DNA from: Acanthaster planci
Lineage: Eukaryota; Echinodermata; Asteroidea; Valvatida; Acanthasteridae
Direction of reading: 5' to 3'
Length of the DNA stretch: 64,000 nt
Assembly (NCBI RefSeq): GCF_001949145.1
Contig: NW_019091355.1
Location: forward strand, 5,796,699-5,860,698
Numbering within the stretch: the first letter of the stretch is position 1; every line of letters begins with the position of its first letter. The notes beneath the pieces are model-generated. The model did no database searches, had not been told where the DNA came from, and saw only the letters and a list, made by a program, of their open reading frames with translations. Shown here one piece after another: positions 47,401 to 61,600 of the stretch. A program made the position numbers and the translations under genes.

Positions 47401-50400
47401 ATGTTCTCGCGGTGGTGAAGTTTTACCGCGCAGTTGTATCCTATGTCCCGTGGTGCTTCCTTCGGACTGGTAGTACGCCTCCTACAAGTTAACGCCCCTC
47501 TGACATCAAAAGCGAATATTCCTCGACCCACACTACCACATTATCCCATCATTAACCACACCGCACTCTCTATGGCTACATTGAATGACATAGAGTCACA
47601 GCGCACACGCCTTCGCGATCATTCTAATGAACCTAAGACGATAGGTCAAAGTCACAGCTCCATTTAGGTCCCTCACGGGGCCCTCGCGAATAAATTATGT
47701 TCTCTACAACCACACGTTCCTGTCAGGACTAATAAGTGTCAATGACACCGTCAGTCAGGTTCTAATGTAATTCAACTCACGTGTTCCTGCACGTGCATAT
47801 ACTCATTCCCAGTTATGGATTGGGTGAAGTCGGAAGTTTTTTAGGTGACCCAGTTTTGAAATCGACTGTACACGCAACTGCTAAACAGAAAACCGTGTTG
47901 TGCCGCGCCCCTCAACGTCCAAAGCCCTTATTTCCCTACCTGCTCTGCCAAGTCTTAAGAACATATGTAGCTTAGAGATGGCTACTAATCCCTCCAAGAT
48001 AGTTTCAAAGAATTATTGCTGCCTCACCCTTTGATGTCCAAGCCTCAATCTATCTCAGTAAAATGATCGAAGACCTATACATGTACATTGTCTGCTCTTT
48101 GTTCCTTGCAATCGTATTTTTACCTTTAGTGGATGGTAAAACTGTTACTGGTCGTCAGTGTAAACGTAAAGGAAGGATTTATTAAGTGTTGAAAACATCT
48201 CACGCTGCTATCCAAGCACCAAATATGAAACAATACCACTGTAAATGAAAATACGATTCTCTTTAAAAGCAATGTGGGAAATGTACAATTTGTGGTTAAA
48301 TCTGCCGCCAATCAAGGGTGATTTTTTTCTGCAAAGTTTGGCTGCCCAAAGGGGAATGAGAGCAGTCTATACGCCGTTTGGGCAAAGAACCCAACATCGA
48401 AGCGAACGTTTGTCCCTCTGCAAACCCCGATCAAGGATTATATCCCAATGTTTTATTATGTGATTTTTGTAACTCCAAACTTTATCGCAGCCACGCATAA
48501 GTTCAGATGTCAATGATATCCTGGGTGACTATGTTTACGCGGAGGTTGTTGACCCCAAAATGTCACGTTCAATTTGTAACGTGTGTTTCTGACACAGCAT
48601 GGAAATCATCTATCAAGAAAAATACCGTCAGACGAAATAATGTTGAGGGTGGATGTATACCATTCATTATCGTTTGCCTGATGCTCTTGTATTTCTGTCC
48701 GTTAGGCTGCGATGCTTTGAGCTGCTACGTAATGCTTGGCTGTCTATCTCTTCCCAGTTAAATATTTCGTTTTAGTTATAGGCCTATATGTAAAGAATAT
48801 GAAAATTGTTACACGAAACAATCAGCAAATGATTTTGAACGGTACACACCATCATCCTCTGTTCACCTAGTTGGAATTTGTCGCTTCCTTTACTGCGTGT
48901 GTGTATAGTCAGAAAATATTTCAAAGTTTAGTTTTAATGAGGGATTTGTTTGATATGTTTTATACGCTGGAGTTTAAAGGAAATCGATTTTGATGTTTCC
49001 ACTTATAATGTAGTATTTTTCCACAATATTGTTATCATATTTAACTAACCTTTGATTGGACAGTTGATGTAAAGAATTGACTTTTTGTAGCGAAAGCAAA
49101 TTGGTTGGTTGGAACCAGGAATATGTCTGTCATCAAAAAGTTCAGTTTCGGAACTGAGAGGAAACAGGGTTGACTAAGTAAGTGGTTGGTGTTTACGTGC
49201 ACAAAATTATGCGCCGTAATACTGGGGTCTTCCCCAATGGAATACCTGTGTCGTCATAATAGAAATGCTTTGGCAATAATCTGCGAAGGACTTCTTGCGC
49301 TGGTTTTAATTCAAAACCAAGATGCCCAGACATTTGAAGCATTATTCAGTGATTCCTGGATTTCTTTTTTTTTCTCAGTGTAAATAACTTTGCTGAAATT
49401 AGATGGTGGACGTGACGTGCGCTAGCTGGAAATCATGCATCAATTAGGCCTAGGGACTACACTGGAGTGGATTGTGCCATGTTTTTCAAAAATTGGTATA
49501 AACAACTACATGTATTACTTTTAGAAGTACATGAATAAAGAGATCCTCCTATTTCCGAGGAGTGAAACTGCGGTATGACACGAGTTAGAGTGAAAAATCA
49601 TTCGAAATGTGTGAGTGAAATACTTTGCTAAAAAAATCTATCTGCTGTCAGCTTGTAATGAGTAAATTTCACTCCAAATTGACTTATCTCAAGTTTGAGT
49701 CTTATGGAGAAAACCTTTTTACTGGATCATAAAGAATTTTCGCATTCTAGAAAAGAAAGGTGGAAATCAGTTTCCATCTTATGCGGATTTTCGGGCATTT
49801 GTGGCTGATGTCCATACAAGTTATTTGCTCAGAACTAAAACTGGAATATGACGTAATATGACTCACAGAGGAAGGTGCCGCATTCTGCCGCAAAACAGGA
49901 AGAAAACCTCATAATTAGAAATTAAATGAAAATATCATTAACATATGCTTCACTTTGCACAGCTAATAAAAGCTGCCTGAATTAATATTATTTCTGACAC
50001 TTTAAGGTTAAAGTGGTATATCTATAAGTTCCGATCATAGCGAGTTACCACAATTCTCAGTTTCCACAAAATATACGTGTAGAGTTTATTAACAGGATTG
50101 TTGAAGATTTATTACGCCTGGAAATTTTCTGATGCATTGACCTTTCACCGAAAGAACTGGACCGTACTTGACGAAATTCTTCTCGGAAAAATCACAGTTT
50201 TCTTAAAAGTATGTTTCAAAACATGTCAATCTAGTCACGACTTCATACGATTGCAATAAATACGTCCAACTGACTAACACTGCTCCATTTCTTTCATCAA
50301 ATCAGTATTTATCTTGTAGGAGTCTAAACATTCCTTAAAGTTTTAAATCACCACAACAACGTCTCGAATAAGGATATCCTCCCCGCTTCCCGGACGACAG

Positions 50401-50700
50401 TAAATTAAATCCCCCTTCACGATCTACCATACCACAAAATAAGATTAATGTTGACCAATCACGAGGAGGTAGTTTGCATCAAGTTTCGGGAATTTGCATT
50501 CAGGCTATCAAGCTCCGCAACGTGTCCGGAAACAGCCGTAGGGGACCTTGGTTGCAGTTACAGCGCTCCTCCATTGCTGTGATTTGATTGGTTAAGGCCG
50601 AAGTGGACTCCCTGGGTTAAAGACACATGACAGTATTATTTTTAACTGTGACATAATCTAAAGTAAACTCTAAGCATCGCCACTTGACACCGATGAAAGT
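41405..50700. other. Intergenic region between head-to-head proteases A and B
   Basis: About 9.3 kb with no exon I can recognise. It contains one SINE (44.5 kb), a piece near 46,360-46,380 resembling the common GGGGCGTATCCAG repeat type, and a stretch at 49,560-49,690 related to the repeat at 38.3 kb. The open frames up to 128 codons at 42.6-43.3 kb and 45.9-46.3 kb have no visible domain. Confidence 0.5.
44491..44640 (-). mobile_element. tRNA-derived SINE
   Basis: On the minus strand a box A-like AGCTCAGGTGGTTGGA and a box B-like GGTTCAAGTCCC are separated by tRNA-like spacing. A tail follows that is shared with the fragment at the left end of the window. Confidence 0.55.
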
Positions 50701-50749
50701 TTCAACAGTCAGAGGCAAAATGAATATTCATGAAGGCCTCCGTAAAAGG

Positions 50750-50756
50750 TATAAAT
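50750..50756 (+). promoter_or_regulatory. Candidate TATA box of protease B
   Basis: AAAAGGTATAAATGCAGCAC lies about 213 nt upstream of the ATG, leaving room for an unspliced 5' UTR of about 180 nt. Confidence 0.5.
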
Positions 50757-50962
50757 GCAGCACTGCGGCGTCACAACCGCTAGTGGAATCCCGGATCGAA
50801 AAAGAGAACAAGTCAAATATTTGGAGTCGGTGGTACTTTTCAAGAGAAACGTGAATCGAAGAGTTAATAACCCAGTGTTTGCGAGCTACTGAGAAATCAC
50901 CAGGGTACTGAAGATTGTCCAAAAGTCAATTTGAACAAGTTGTGAATCTTTATATTGAAAGT

Positions 50963-53900
50963 ATGGGCGCTATCAACTTCTGGCCAACATCTTTGCAACT
51001 GATGTTACTGTTTTTTCTGACTCTGCATAGTTTAGCAGTGGAGGGTAGAGCGCTACACCTGGAGCAGGTAAGGCTGATTTCTGATTTCTTTCAAACTACT
51101 TCGTCGTATATTCCACCCACCTTTCCAGGTTGTCTGAAATCGTTTCACCTACCTTCCCTTCCCCCATTTTCTACTGTATCCCAGCCTTGACAATTTACAA
51201 TGAAGACATGGTTTAAGTGAGAATACGCAGCTTGAAGAATGATGAACCTGCCTACAAAAACAGTCTGCATATAATTATGTGAACGCCATAACGTTCTTTG
51301 TTTAATTTAGCCTACGTCCGCACTTGCATGCAGAAAATCAATACTCCGGATTTTTGCACCTTCTACTTTCTAGCCAATTACAGTGAAGACTTCGCCTTTT
51401 GTTTATCTGACAGAAGTATAGATGAAACGGCTATATTTTTTTCCATCCAGAAATCAGCTCGTGGCAGGATGAATGCTGGTGAAACAGATAAAGCCGTGTC
51501 TGGTGTAGTCACTCTGCTGGCTGGTCTCAACAATCCAAGTACGTACAGCCATATCTCTGTTAGGATTTCAACTGCTGTGGGCATGCAGGTGCTCAGTGAT
51601 TTTATATTATACACTTTGCCGGAGACTAGATACACGTGGGGCCTATTTGCTTTACAATGCTGGGACGTTCAAGCTGAACTGGACAAAGCATTTTAATAGC
51701 TATGGCCATTAGTATTTCATGCCATCACCTTCCAATCAGAAACTTATTTCACACGTTCAAGAACTCTGATTCTGAAACCAAATCCAAATCCACAAGTTAA
51801 GAATTGATACATTGCCCGGATGCACAATCAACTGCTGTGATTAAATTAAAGGAGTCTGGAACTGTGACATGGGTATCACTTCCTGCAGGTTAAAACCACA
51901 TGCTCTGGGGAGACTTGGTTTGGGATCAGGCCGAGAACGTTTTGAAATCAATCAATCAATCAATCAATTCAGCGCTACGAAAGAGACATTTTGACAGGTT
52001 CCACCGACTGCCAAATAAGCATAAGGGACGATGTTAGATTCTCAGAAATTCACCAGAAATTTATTATTATATTGGTTTATTAAAATACTGGGTCGGCAGC
52101 AAGGAAGTATCCGGAATAACCAGTTTACAATAAAACTGTTAAAAATTTTAAAATTCATTAAATATTAACATTTACAGAAAAATAGATCTTTAAAAGTCAT
52201 TATGAAGAATATTAAAATCAAATATAACACGATAAATAGATCTTTAAAAATAACAACACAAAATTAAAACAAAATTAAAACAGAAAATGCAATGATAAAA
52301 TCAAATCTATAACACGTTGTTGCAAGTTATCCATGTCACAAAGGAACTTAGAGAAAGATATTTGCGGCTGTCCTGATCATACGATGAGTTATACTGTCAC
52401 AACACATTGATAAATTCTCGACTACCAGAGATTAATAAACTGAGATAGGAAACTGCTAGAATAAATATTGATCTTGCACTTGCATATTGTAGTTACCTTA
52501 TAAAGACAACCATCGAAATCACCTATGCCGGTGACATCAAAGGGAACTTCCGTCTTGTTGGTTGTGTAACCGAGCAACGTATTGCAAGTGCACGTGATGG
52601 TTATCGTGAGTGGGCCATCTGCATGGCCGACTTGATAACCTTTATGATTCAATCATAAGGATTGTAAATGAAGTATTCCCACACTGCCGGCCACCTCGCC
52701 TTTGAGACATTTATGTATCTTGTCTCCAAATGACGTGATTCGGTGGCTTCCTTTTTCAAATGATTCGACTTCCTCGTTTAGGGCACAGAACGCGTTCAAT
52801 GCAGACATGTATTTAATCATCAGTTGGCAATGTTATTATTACGTTTTATTTTTATTGTAATTCGTAAGGGTACGGATTAAAAAGATTGTTATCGAAACTT
52901 GTACCTCTATTCTCTAATCGCATCAGTATTTATTGTGTGAAAGGAATGTATCATTGGTGTCAACGTCAGGGTGGAGATGAAAGGTTCCGGACCTGTAATA
53001 TTTAACGTCAGAGAATTATCGTCATTTTTGACAAAAGTGGGATCTTTCTGCTGGGTGTATACCTAAATTATTCTCCCTCTTGGCATTAGAGCAAAGACCA
53101 ACCGGCTTGAGCGTTCACTCAGTCACTGCGGAGTGGCCTCAGGGGACAGATGGGGTGAAGAGACCCGTGTCGTGTCACGGTCGCTACGCGGCAAATGGCA
53201 CCGTTTCGGTGAAAGCCTACAAAGTACACTGATGATGAAATGGAAGCTGATACGTTCCGGTCTTTCTGTTAGTGAGAAAGTGATGCATAATAACGGCACA
53301 AAGCACTTCAGGTACACGTACAACTAATACTGACAACAACAAAACTACTTCCAACCTTAAAAACCCGTCACGCTCTCTAAAACGCTCATCCTAAAAATTC
53401 CAGTACATGTACATTCAAAGTTCACAGGTGCATATTTTTCAACAATGACGTTCGTGGTTACAAACAGAAAGATAGTTCAATAAATAAACAAAGGACATAT
53501 TCTGGCATTGTTTCCTCGTTGATTATGACTCTGTTAGCCGTTCGATATCACTTTCTTCTCGTGTACGGTACCCTGGCATAAGGAAACAGTCCGAGGAAAC
53601 TGGTATGGGCTATGACAGCTTCCGTATATACACAACGTTAAACAAACACGGAACTTGAACTTGTACTCCTTTGAGTCTAATGTTACACGGTTCACCACAG
53701 TCAGAGGTATAAACATGATTAAATGTTGCCTCCAGTAAACTCCGACGCATTGGTTTGTATTGGAATTAGAGATTAGGCCCGCTGGTGTAATTTTGGACAT
53801 AGTTGTTACCAAAAATACATTCTTTGAAAAAGGGCAAATCAAGGACCAACTTTTCGGGGCAACCCCAAATTGAGCCAATTTTTTATGGCCTTTCCGAGTA

Positions 53901-56710
53901 GTAAATCTAAATTTTGGGCGGTTTTAGTCTTTAGGTAAGAAAGGAAATGAAATTGTCCTTTTGGACTTTATCCAAACGTCCTTTTTAAATTTACTCCGCC
54001 TTCAAACTTTTGCTTCTTTTTCGGGGGCATGGCCCTGTCCCCCCCCGCTCATTCAACAATGACTTTGAAGAGTGGTCGTGTAAATTACCGAATTTCATCC
54101 GACCCATTGGGTTCACAGGATATGCCAGAGATCATTGAAAGTTTTTTTTTTTGGGGGGGGGGGCGTTGAATTTTTTGTGGGGCGATGGTTCCAAGGTTCC
54201 CCAAAGCATGAAGGAAAAGTCAATGACCAGATTAAGTAAAGCTGAAAACTTACAGTAACAGATTTTCCTATCCTCTGAAAACTATGTATAGGTCTAGTTA
54301 TGAATCTACAATACATATGCCTAAAGGCTAATCTTTCCACACGAGCACTTACCGCACAATACTCCTGTGGGTCGCACTTCCGTGTGCGTAGAAGCCACAA
54401 ACCAAACGCAACGTGGTGGTTATTGCGTCCATTTACGTAGGCCTATTTCGAGTTCGACAACTCGTTTCTTTTTTTTTCATCACATAACATTCTTACAACG
54501 TCTTTATGGTAACCATTGTTTATTTTGTAACCAATTATTGGTCGTCAAACTTGGAGTTTTTAATTCAGTGTAGTTTTTGAAATGTAATTTAACTTTTGCT
54601 CAGAATTTTTATGGCAACCAGAAATGTAGTTCGTTTCTGTTAAACTCCCACGGCTTCTTTCTAGTTTGGGAAATAATTTGGTTTGTAAACCGAATTAGCA
54701 CTTGTTAGTGGTCGGAATGCCACAGTATTCTGGGCTTGTCAATTTACTCTTTCCACACTGTGTAACAGGGCAAAGCCTGTTATAAACTATATTCAAGAAT
54801 TTGTATTTCCCAAACTTAGTGGTTTAATATGTGTACATTTTGTCCACTCCTGTGAAGAGTTTGCTCATTCTCCTGATCAACATTTGGACAAGAATATAAG
54901 AGACAGTAGCTCCCTATTTTGGAAAAGAGGTGATAGGCCTTCTTCCATATGTCGAACGAATGGTTATATTCAACTTATCACGTGTTCAAAAACTTGAGAC
55001 CACCACCAAATTGAACGAAGTTCATTGAACTTACACATTCGTGTGTTTTTTATTTGCACAGGCAAGCTGGCAACTTGTGGCATGCGACCCAACTATAAGA
55101 AAGAGCCAATAAGGTCTCGGACGAATTTTGTCCGTGTGGTGGCTGGAATGGAGTCTAGCAATCGCTGGCCGTGGCAGGTTGCTCTTGTCGATAAGATTTC
55201 TAAGGATCCATTCTGCGGAGGAACACTGATCGGCAGAGAACACATAGTAACAGCAGCACATTGCTTCGATGGAAAGTAAGAATATCTCCCGCCCTTTTCA
55301 CTCTGGTTGACCTGTGTAGATTAAACATTCCCCTCATCAACTCTCTATCAGTCACCTTTCCTGTTTACCTTTCGTGCCAACAGTATTTTTCAAGTCATCA
55401 AAACTAGCCAACAAAAATAGTAGATAGTAGCCTATAGCCCAAAAGTATCGATTTCAGGTAACAGACTGTTGTTACTTCCATTGGAAATGCTTATTGCAAT
55501 TACCCCCATCAATGTTCAAACAGTATTAAGGCACATGGCATATATTTCCTGCCCGAATTCTGTAAGAATGTTTCCATTACAAGCCAGACAGCATAAAATA
55601 CTCACGACGCCCTCTATGTCACGATGCACAAATTTGGACATTCTAAACCTTCCATCGGACAAACAGTTTGTACGTTGCGACTTCAGTCGTTGTAATACTA
55701 TAAAACATTGCCTGGACATAACAATTTTTATCTGTCCACCTTATTTCAGGAACCAAAACGATATCGTCATAGTCCTGGGGGAGCACGACCGGTCGAGACC
55801 GGAAGGCACTGAGCAAGAATTCCCAGTGGATTGCATCCACATCCACCGCCGATACGTCAAAGATGTCCCCTACAACAACGACATCGCCGTGGTCAAGCTC
55901 AAGGTGGCTCCTGGTAACGATGTCATCATCGATGACTTCGTGATGCCTGCCTGTATGCCGGAAAAGAATGAATTCAGAGCGGGTGATAGCTGTTACGTCA
56001 CAGGATGGGGTTATACAAGTAAGAGCATATGTTTCATGCTTGTCAAGTTTGCTTTTAATGTAAACAGTCGTTCTGGAATGGGTAAGGTGCTGTTGCTGCC
56101 CCACTTAGTTCCTCCATTAATGAAACTTGGAGTCCATGACGACGTATACTTTCCTCAGTGCTGGATTTCGGAAATGATAGCAAGAAACTACGTTAATCAA
56201 TAGTCAGAATGATCATAATCGTTCGTAAAGCCCTGGCTCTGTCAGTTAGTCAGAAACTAGTGGCATAGTGTTCAGCTTTGAAAGTTTAAGCCAAAACCTT
56301 TTGGATAAAAGATAAGCCGCTCTTACTTGTTTCCTGTGCCTTTCTGTGCAGATTTCGCCGACCTTCTCGTCGGCAAGAAACCACAGGTGCTGAATGAAGC
56401 CAAAGTCCCAATCCTCAGCAACAACGACTGCACACAAGCCTACGGCAGTTACATCTCCAAAAAGATGATCTGTGCGGGCTACCTGGAAGGGGAACGGCGA
56501 GCAGACACATGCAAGGGCGATAGCGGCGGGCCGTTGATTTGTCAGAGTGGGGGAGTGTGGAAGCTTTTCGGGGTGACGTCGTGGGGGGATAACACATTCT
56601 GTAACCCTTCTCCAACCGACGCAGTGCCTGGGGTGTACACAAGGGTGGACAGATACCGAAGCTGGATTAAGAGTAAAATGGAAATGGACAACTGTCCTTC
56701 TAAAAGATGA
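50963..56710 (+). CDS. Secreted trypsin-like serine protease B (5 exons, 344 aa)
   Basis: The S1 paralogue of protease A. Exons: 50963-51067, 51451-51538, 55062-55275, 55750-56018 and 56352-56710 (TGA), with phases 0, 1, 2, 1 as in A and C. It starts with a clear signal peptide (LQLMLLFFLTLHSLAVEG). Exon 2 encodes a short pro-segment, and the third exon has pro-segment Cys (ATCGM), activation at FVR before VVAGMESS, and TAAHC. The fourth carries NNDIAVV and the fifth ADTCKGDSGGP, so the triad is complete and Asp189 gives Arg/Lys specificity. Long identical runs with A, such as GYLEGERRADTCKGDSGGP, point to a fairly recent duplication. ATG 50963 is the first Met in the frame; the frame extends upstream without another ATG. 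Confidence 0.91.
51068..55061. other. Introns 1-2 of protease B
   Basis: Holds a short (ATCA)n run near 51,947-51,967 and very AT-rich sequence at 52,060-52,320. The remaining open frames, including a 114-codon minus-strand one at 53,534-53,878, have no recognisable domain. Confidence 0.5.
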
Positions 56711-58693
56711 CTTTAATCAACCATTTAGATTATGGACAATGATAAACAAAATGGCCCAACACTTACAGTGTAGGCCCTACTCAGTTTGCTAATTTGTGTA
56801 TGATGGAAAAGCTATTTATTAATATGTAAGAGTTATGTATTGAGAAACACCTATTTATATACATAATTTTTATGTGACATTTTAAAAAAGGAAGAATATT
56901 ATTTTATGCGATGCATACTTGTTTGAAACAAATTATGCCGAAGTATTTAAAACTGATTTTACTACTTGAAAATTTATTTATTCCATAAAGAAAACGAGAA
57001 CCTGTATTTAAGCTTGCTAACTTAACTTATTCATTAAGTGTACGTGTATTCGACATTATTTATTTTAACTCATGAGAGGGTTGAACTTAAACGTGCAATA
57101 CTATTTAAAAAAAAACAGCACAAGTATTCTTTAATCCTCTCCCAAAAGAGTGGATAAAATTTAATGTAGGCCTAGTAAATGAACACAAAATAAGTTATTT
57201 ATTATTCAATATACAAAGAAAAAAAGGAGATTTTGCCTTTTTACACAAACTCAAGAATCATATCCCTACCATCAAACTTGTCCTGGTGATCGTTAATTTT
57301 GATCAAAACTCTCGGCAATTTTTAACAAATTCAGAGCAGAAATGCTGCCATTTCCATTTAAATGAATAAAACAGTTAAGTTCTGTGTTAGATTTTCTTAT
57401 TAGGAAACTAAACGATTGTAATGCAAATGTCGGTTTGGTATGTCAACTCAACATAAACGTGGAACATGACGGTGTAAACAGACGGCAAGTCGGCACGGAC
57501 AGAGGAGGATTTGGTGGTATGGATACATTTGCGTGTCAAGTTGGGACAGAGGAAACAAGTTGATCTTTGGGTTGATTTATATTTTCACTTTTACATATTA
57601 TCTTAAAATAAAACATCTCAGGAAATGACCAGGAATTGCGACCAATTTTCTGGGTATTTGCCTTTTTCAGAGCAAGTGGATGTGGTCTCTATCTTTGTGT
57701 ATTTTACTTACCCCCCTCCACACACCCGGTTCAGAAAAAAATTCTATTTTTTTTCGTTCCAAGTAAAAGCCCTGGCTCGCCTGCCAAATTAGCTGTTGTT
57801 TCCAAAAGGTGATTTCTTATTGTATGCTTTTGAGAAAAACACTGAACGGGAGAACATTGTGCATATTACATTTTAGCCTTTTCAAGCATCCTTTTTGTCT
57901 AGAAATTAAATTAGCTACAAGGTAGTATATTAATGTCCCTTTCTCCAAAGCCCATAGAACACAGCCCACATCTTCCCGAAAACTCACAATCAATTTACAT
58001 TAGTGACAAAATGATATCAGCTGTCGCAGAAATTTTGTTCATCGATCACCCACAAGACTAGTGCTCTTGTTCCCTGGCGACGAAAAGCTGTTCAAGCAAA
58101 CCGGGCGCATAACGGCCCAACGTTTTATTATTCGATATGTCAATAAATGTGGTTTGGTAAGTAAAAAGTCCCATTGGCGACAGCAGACACTGGATTCTAA
58201 GTCTACGGTTTGGAAGGGTTTTACAGACCAATCGCGGAACTGAGAGAAGAAACGGGTTCGTTCTTTGAACAGCGGGACAATGGGAGCCGGAAGCCGACAG
58301 ACAATAGGCGGGTTTTGGGGGCGATTACAAGCCACCCGTTTACGGTACAGTAATTCGTTTGTCCTCGGCAAACGAAAGATCAAAAATGATCCAAGGAATT
58401 TTGAATCCAGCATGATCAAGTCGTGAACGAATTGTGCCGGTAAAACACTGCGTGTAGTGTATTCACAACGGGGCGCGTTTACTAATGGTGACGTCATCAC
58501 GAATGATATTACAGTGACTGAAAGGTGATCGGTAATATTTTTTGTTTCAATAGAAGTCAGTGGGACCAGCCAGTTAACTGAGGACGCACGTGCACTTTGG
58601 ACCGTGGAGCATATAGCTAACATTACTACGCTGTGAGGAATTATTGTTTGGATTTGGCACATTTCATCGATTTCTCGAGTTGGATTTTGAAAG
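56711..58693. other. 3' flank of protease B and upstream region of protease C
   Basis: AT-rich. AATAAA at 57,365-57,370 is a candidate poly(A) signal for B. No TATA box is obvious before C. A 258-codon minus-strand open frame (58,039-58,815) overlaps exon 1 of C; it has no ATG at its start and no recognisable domain, so I do not call it a gene. Confidence 0.5.
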
Positions 58694-61600
58694 ATGTTTG
58701 GTGAATGCAGGGGATTTTCCAGTTTGATTTTGTGCTGTTTCGTCGCAGAAATTTGTTTGGCAGCATCAAGTACAGCGTCGGTCAAACGTAACACAAACAG
58801 GAATTTCCCGAGCAAAACAAAGGTAGGTTTTTTCCAGAGTCGTCATTCATAGAGTAACAGCATACCTTTATGAAATTTAATTTGCACAAAGGCGTTAATA
58901 AAAAAAAATCGAAACAGGGAACACGATGTCCAAAGCATGTTGAAGATAAGTATTTTGTGCCAAGCCCATAAATGCTGTGGCCTATGGAAAATAATGTGGC
59001 CGAACCCGTACATACAGTACCAATACATTTTTGTTTCGACTGACATAGATGAGACACACCACACATACCAGAGAATTAGTAGCGCCTGAAGGTGACACGA
59101 TACCAATACCATCACTGCAGGAGGCGGGGACTCTACCTCCAACGAGCTTAGGAGAGGTAGAAGAATTAGATGACACCCAGCAACATTCTCAAAGACGATT
59201 ACCCATCGGTGAGAAAACATCAATGTCACCTCTCACCCCCTTACTGCTTGTTGGAAGCAGTTTAGCTAAACCAGACTTCATCTGAATGTTAATATCTTGA
59301 ATTGAAATATTTGATTCAGGAAACTTAGTAGAGCCGTGGCCCTTTTTTATCAATTTGAATAACCACTTTTGAGTATTAAGTTAACGTGTGTGTCACCTAG
59401 GCGGCTTGCAGGGATGCGGCACAATTATGTAAGTTGATTTATCAACGACATCAGAACAATTAATCTCCACAAAGCCCCTACTCACCTATTTTAAATTGTG
59501 GGAGCTTGAGCACGGATGAAAACAGACCAAAGAAAAACGATATTGGGTGTCAACATCTTTGCTGAAACTTGAGTATGCCTTGGAATCAGTAACAAAAATT
59601 GCTCTGGATTATTATCAATACATCTTAGCAAATGTACAATTTACAACAATGATTGAAATATGAAGATCGTGTGAGCCACAAAATTTCATATGATTTTTTT
59701 TTGTCAGGAAATGCTAACAAATTAACTACCATTTTGGCAGCATAATTTCATTGGCACCGAATTTACCGGACTGATCCTAAGGATAGTTGCGTCCCATAAT
59801 TCCCAAAATATTTCGTAACATGACTACAACTCCGCTGATGCAAGCCAGTCTGTCTCATGAGCATTTTTAAATTGTTAGTGGTACAAAATACAAGATATTT
59901 AAAATAATTTCTAGCCACAGGTTTTGAAAATGAAACTCCTTAGAACCATTTGTTGACAAGGGGCAACGAAACAGCCCCACCAACGAAGAGTCGGTGAAAC
60001 TTGTGCCAATATACAATATTCAAACTGTGTCTTTTTCTTCGGAATTCCCGAAATTTCACTCGCAAAAAAAGCAATGTAAAATTTCTCAAGTTCACTCTAG
60101 AATTCCATTAATGTCCTACGTCATGAACTTCACATGGCCTCTGCTTTAACGATAGGAAAAAAGACCTGAATTTGGTTGAAAACATTTGAGTTGCAGCCTT
60201 GGATTAGTTCTAAACTTCGAAAGCGATTGTTCACGCAAGATTAGCCTGGGACCGCAGTTGACCGAATGACGCGGTGGCAAGGTCGTTCTCTCCCAAGCAC
60301 TACTATGTCCTCTTCCCCGATTCAGACTGACACCTGTCGCCGTGAGACCAGATTAACCCTGAAAGCTACATATAAACGACAATTAATTAAAAATGTCCAA
60401 TCGTGAGTCGGTGAGGGGTGACAGGTTCAACTCGAAGGTGGTGGTATTTATAGATTAAGGTTCGGGAATTCTCGGAAGGTCGAAAAAAAACTTCGACTCC
60501 CTTTAGTTCCGGTTTTCGGCCAACAAAGCCCAGATGCAATGCACGCGTAGGTAGCCTTGCCCAACGAATGACAAATTATCCGCAAGGGGCAAAGGAGATT
60601 CCTTCAGATTTGCAAGAGCTCTAATAACGTACAATATTGGGTATAGAGAATTAAAGAATCTATGCGTCTGTACAGTCAAGACCAAGTGACATTATTTCAA
60701 TGGTTATTTTTTTTCCTGGGAGGTGAAATACATATAGTTGTCTCTGAAAAAATACTACTTTCTACACAATGCACTCGCAATGAATCTTCACAATGAACAT
60801 AATTTTAATGAACATAATTGGCTTTGCCGATGTGGACTTTGCAAAATTATTGTGAAAGCAAAAACATCCATTGTCTTGCGCTCTCAAATTTATGTAAACC
60901 ATTGATAGAGTATCCTTTTCAAACAATTTGTTGGAAACATATTTTAAGTACAGTGTTTGAAAACAGTGAACAAAATAGTGTCGAGTCTTTTCTTTATGGC
61001 TGCCACGAATGTTTATTTCCAAACTGACGATAATTCTTGCAATTAATGAAGTGCTAATGCTACATTCAAATTTTCAAAAAATCTGCCCTAGCCGGGAATT
61101 AAATCCGGACCTAGAGCGTGGCAGGTCACTGTCCCCGCGTTACTTTACCTAAACTTTTATCTTTACAGAAACAGTAGTTTTGCCTTAAGATGAGATTTAG
61201 GCAGTTAGTAAATCCGTTATAAATCTCAAATATTTCAATATGGTGCTATTGTGATTTTTCATACCCATTCATAAAACAATTCATCCCAGATAATGTATAT
61301 TGAACATGTTGAACCCACGTAAAATAAGGAGTGAATGCCTGCCTAGGCAGGGAATCGAATTCGGGCCTCCAGCATGGCAGGCAAGAATTCTATACGTGTA
61401 CCACGGAACCACCAGTACACATGCCAAGGTTCAATGTTATTTTAATTTCAGCTTGAAAGACGAAAGTTCTATTTCAGTTTATAAAACTTAGAAGTTTACC
61501 TGGAGCAGTTGCGATGCTCAACAACATAAATCCCAGGGCATATTGTATAGTGCACACATTCAAGCCATCCGTAATATCAAAAGGAAACATAAATTTAAAA

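Noticed and set aside
55643-56104. 153-codon minus-strand open frame
   Set aside because: Antisense of protease B exon 4, which carries the conserved NNDIAVV and TGWGYT segments on the plus strand.
58039-58815. 258-codon open frame on the minus strand, the longest in the window
   Set aside because: It starts at a non-ATG codon, overlaps the signal-peptide exon of protease C in antisense, and shows no domain, signal or repeat pattern. Chance is the simpler reading.
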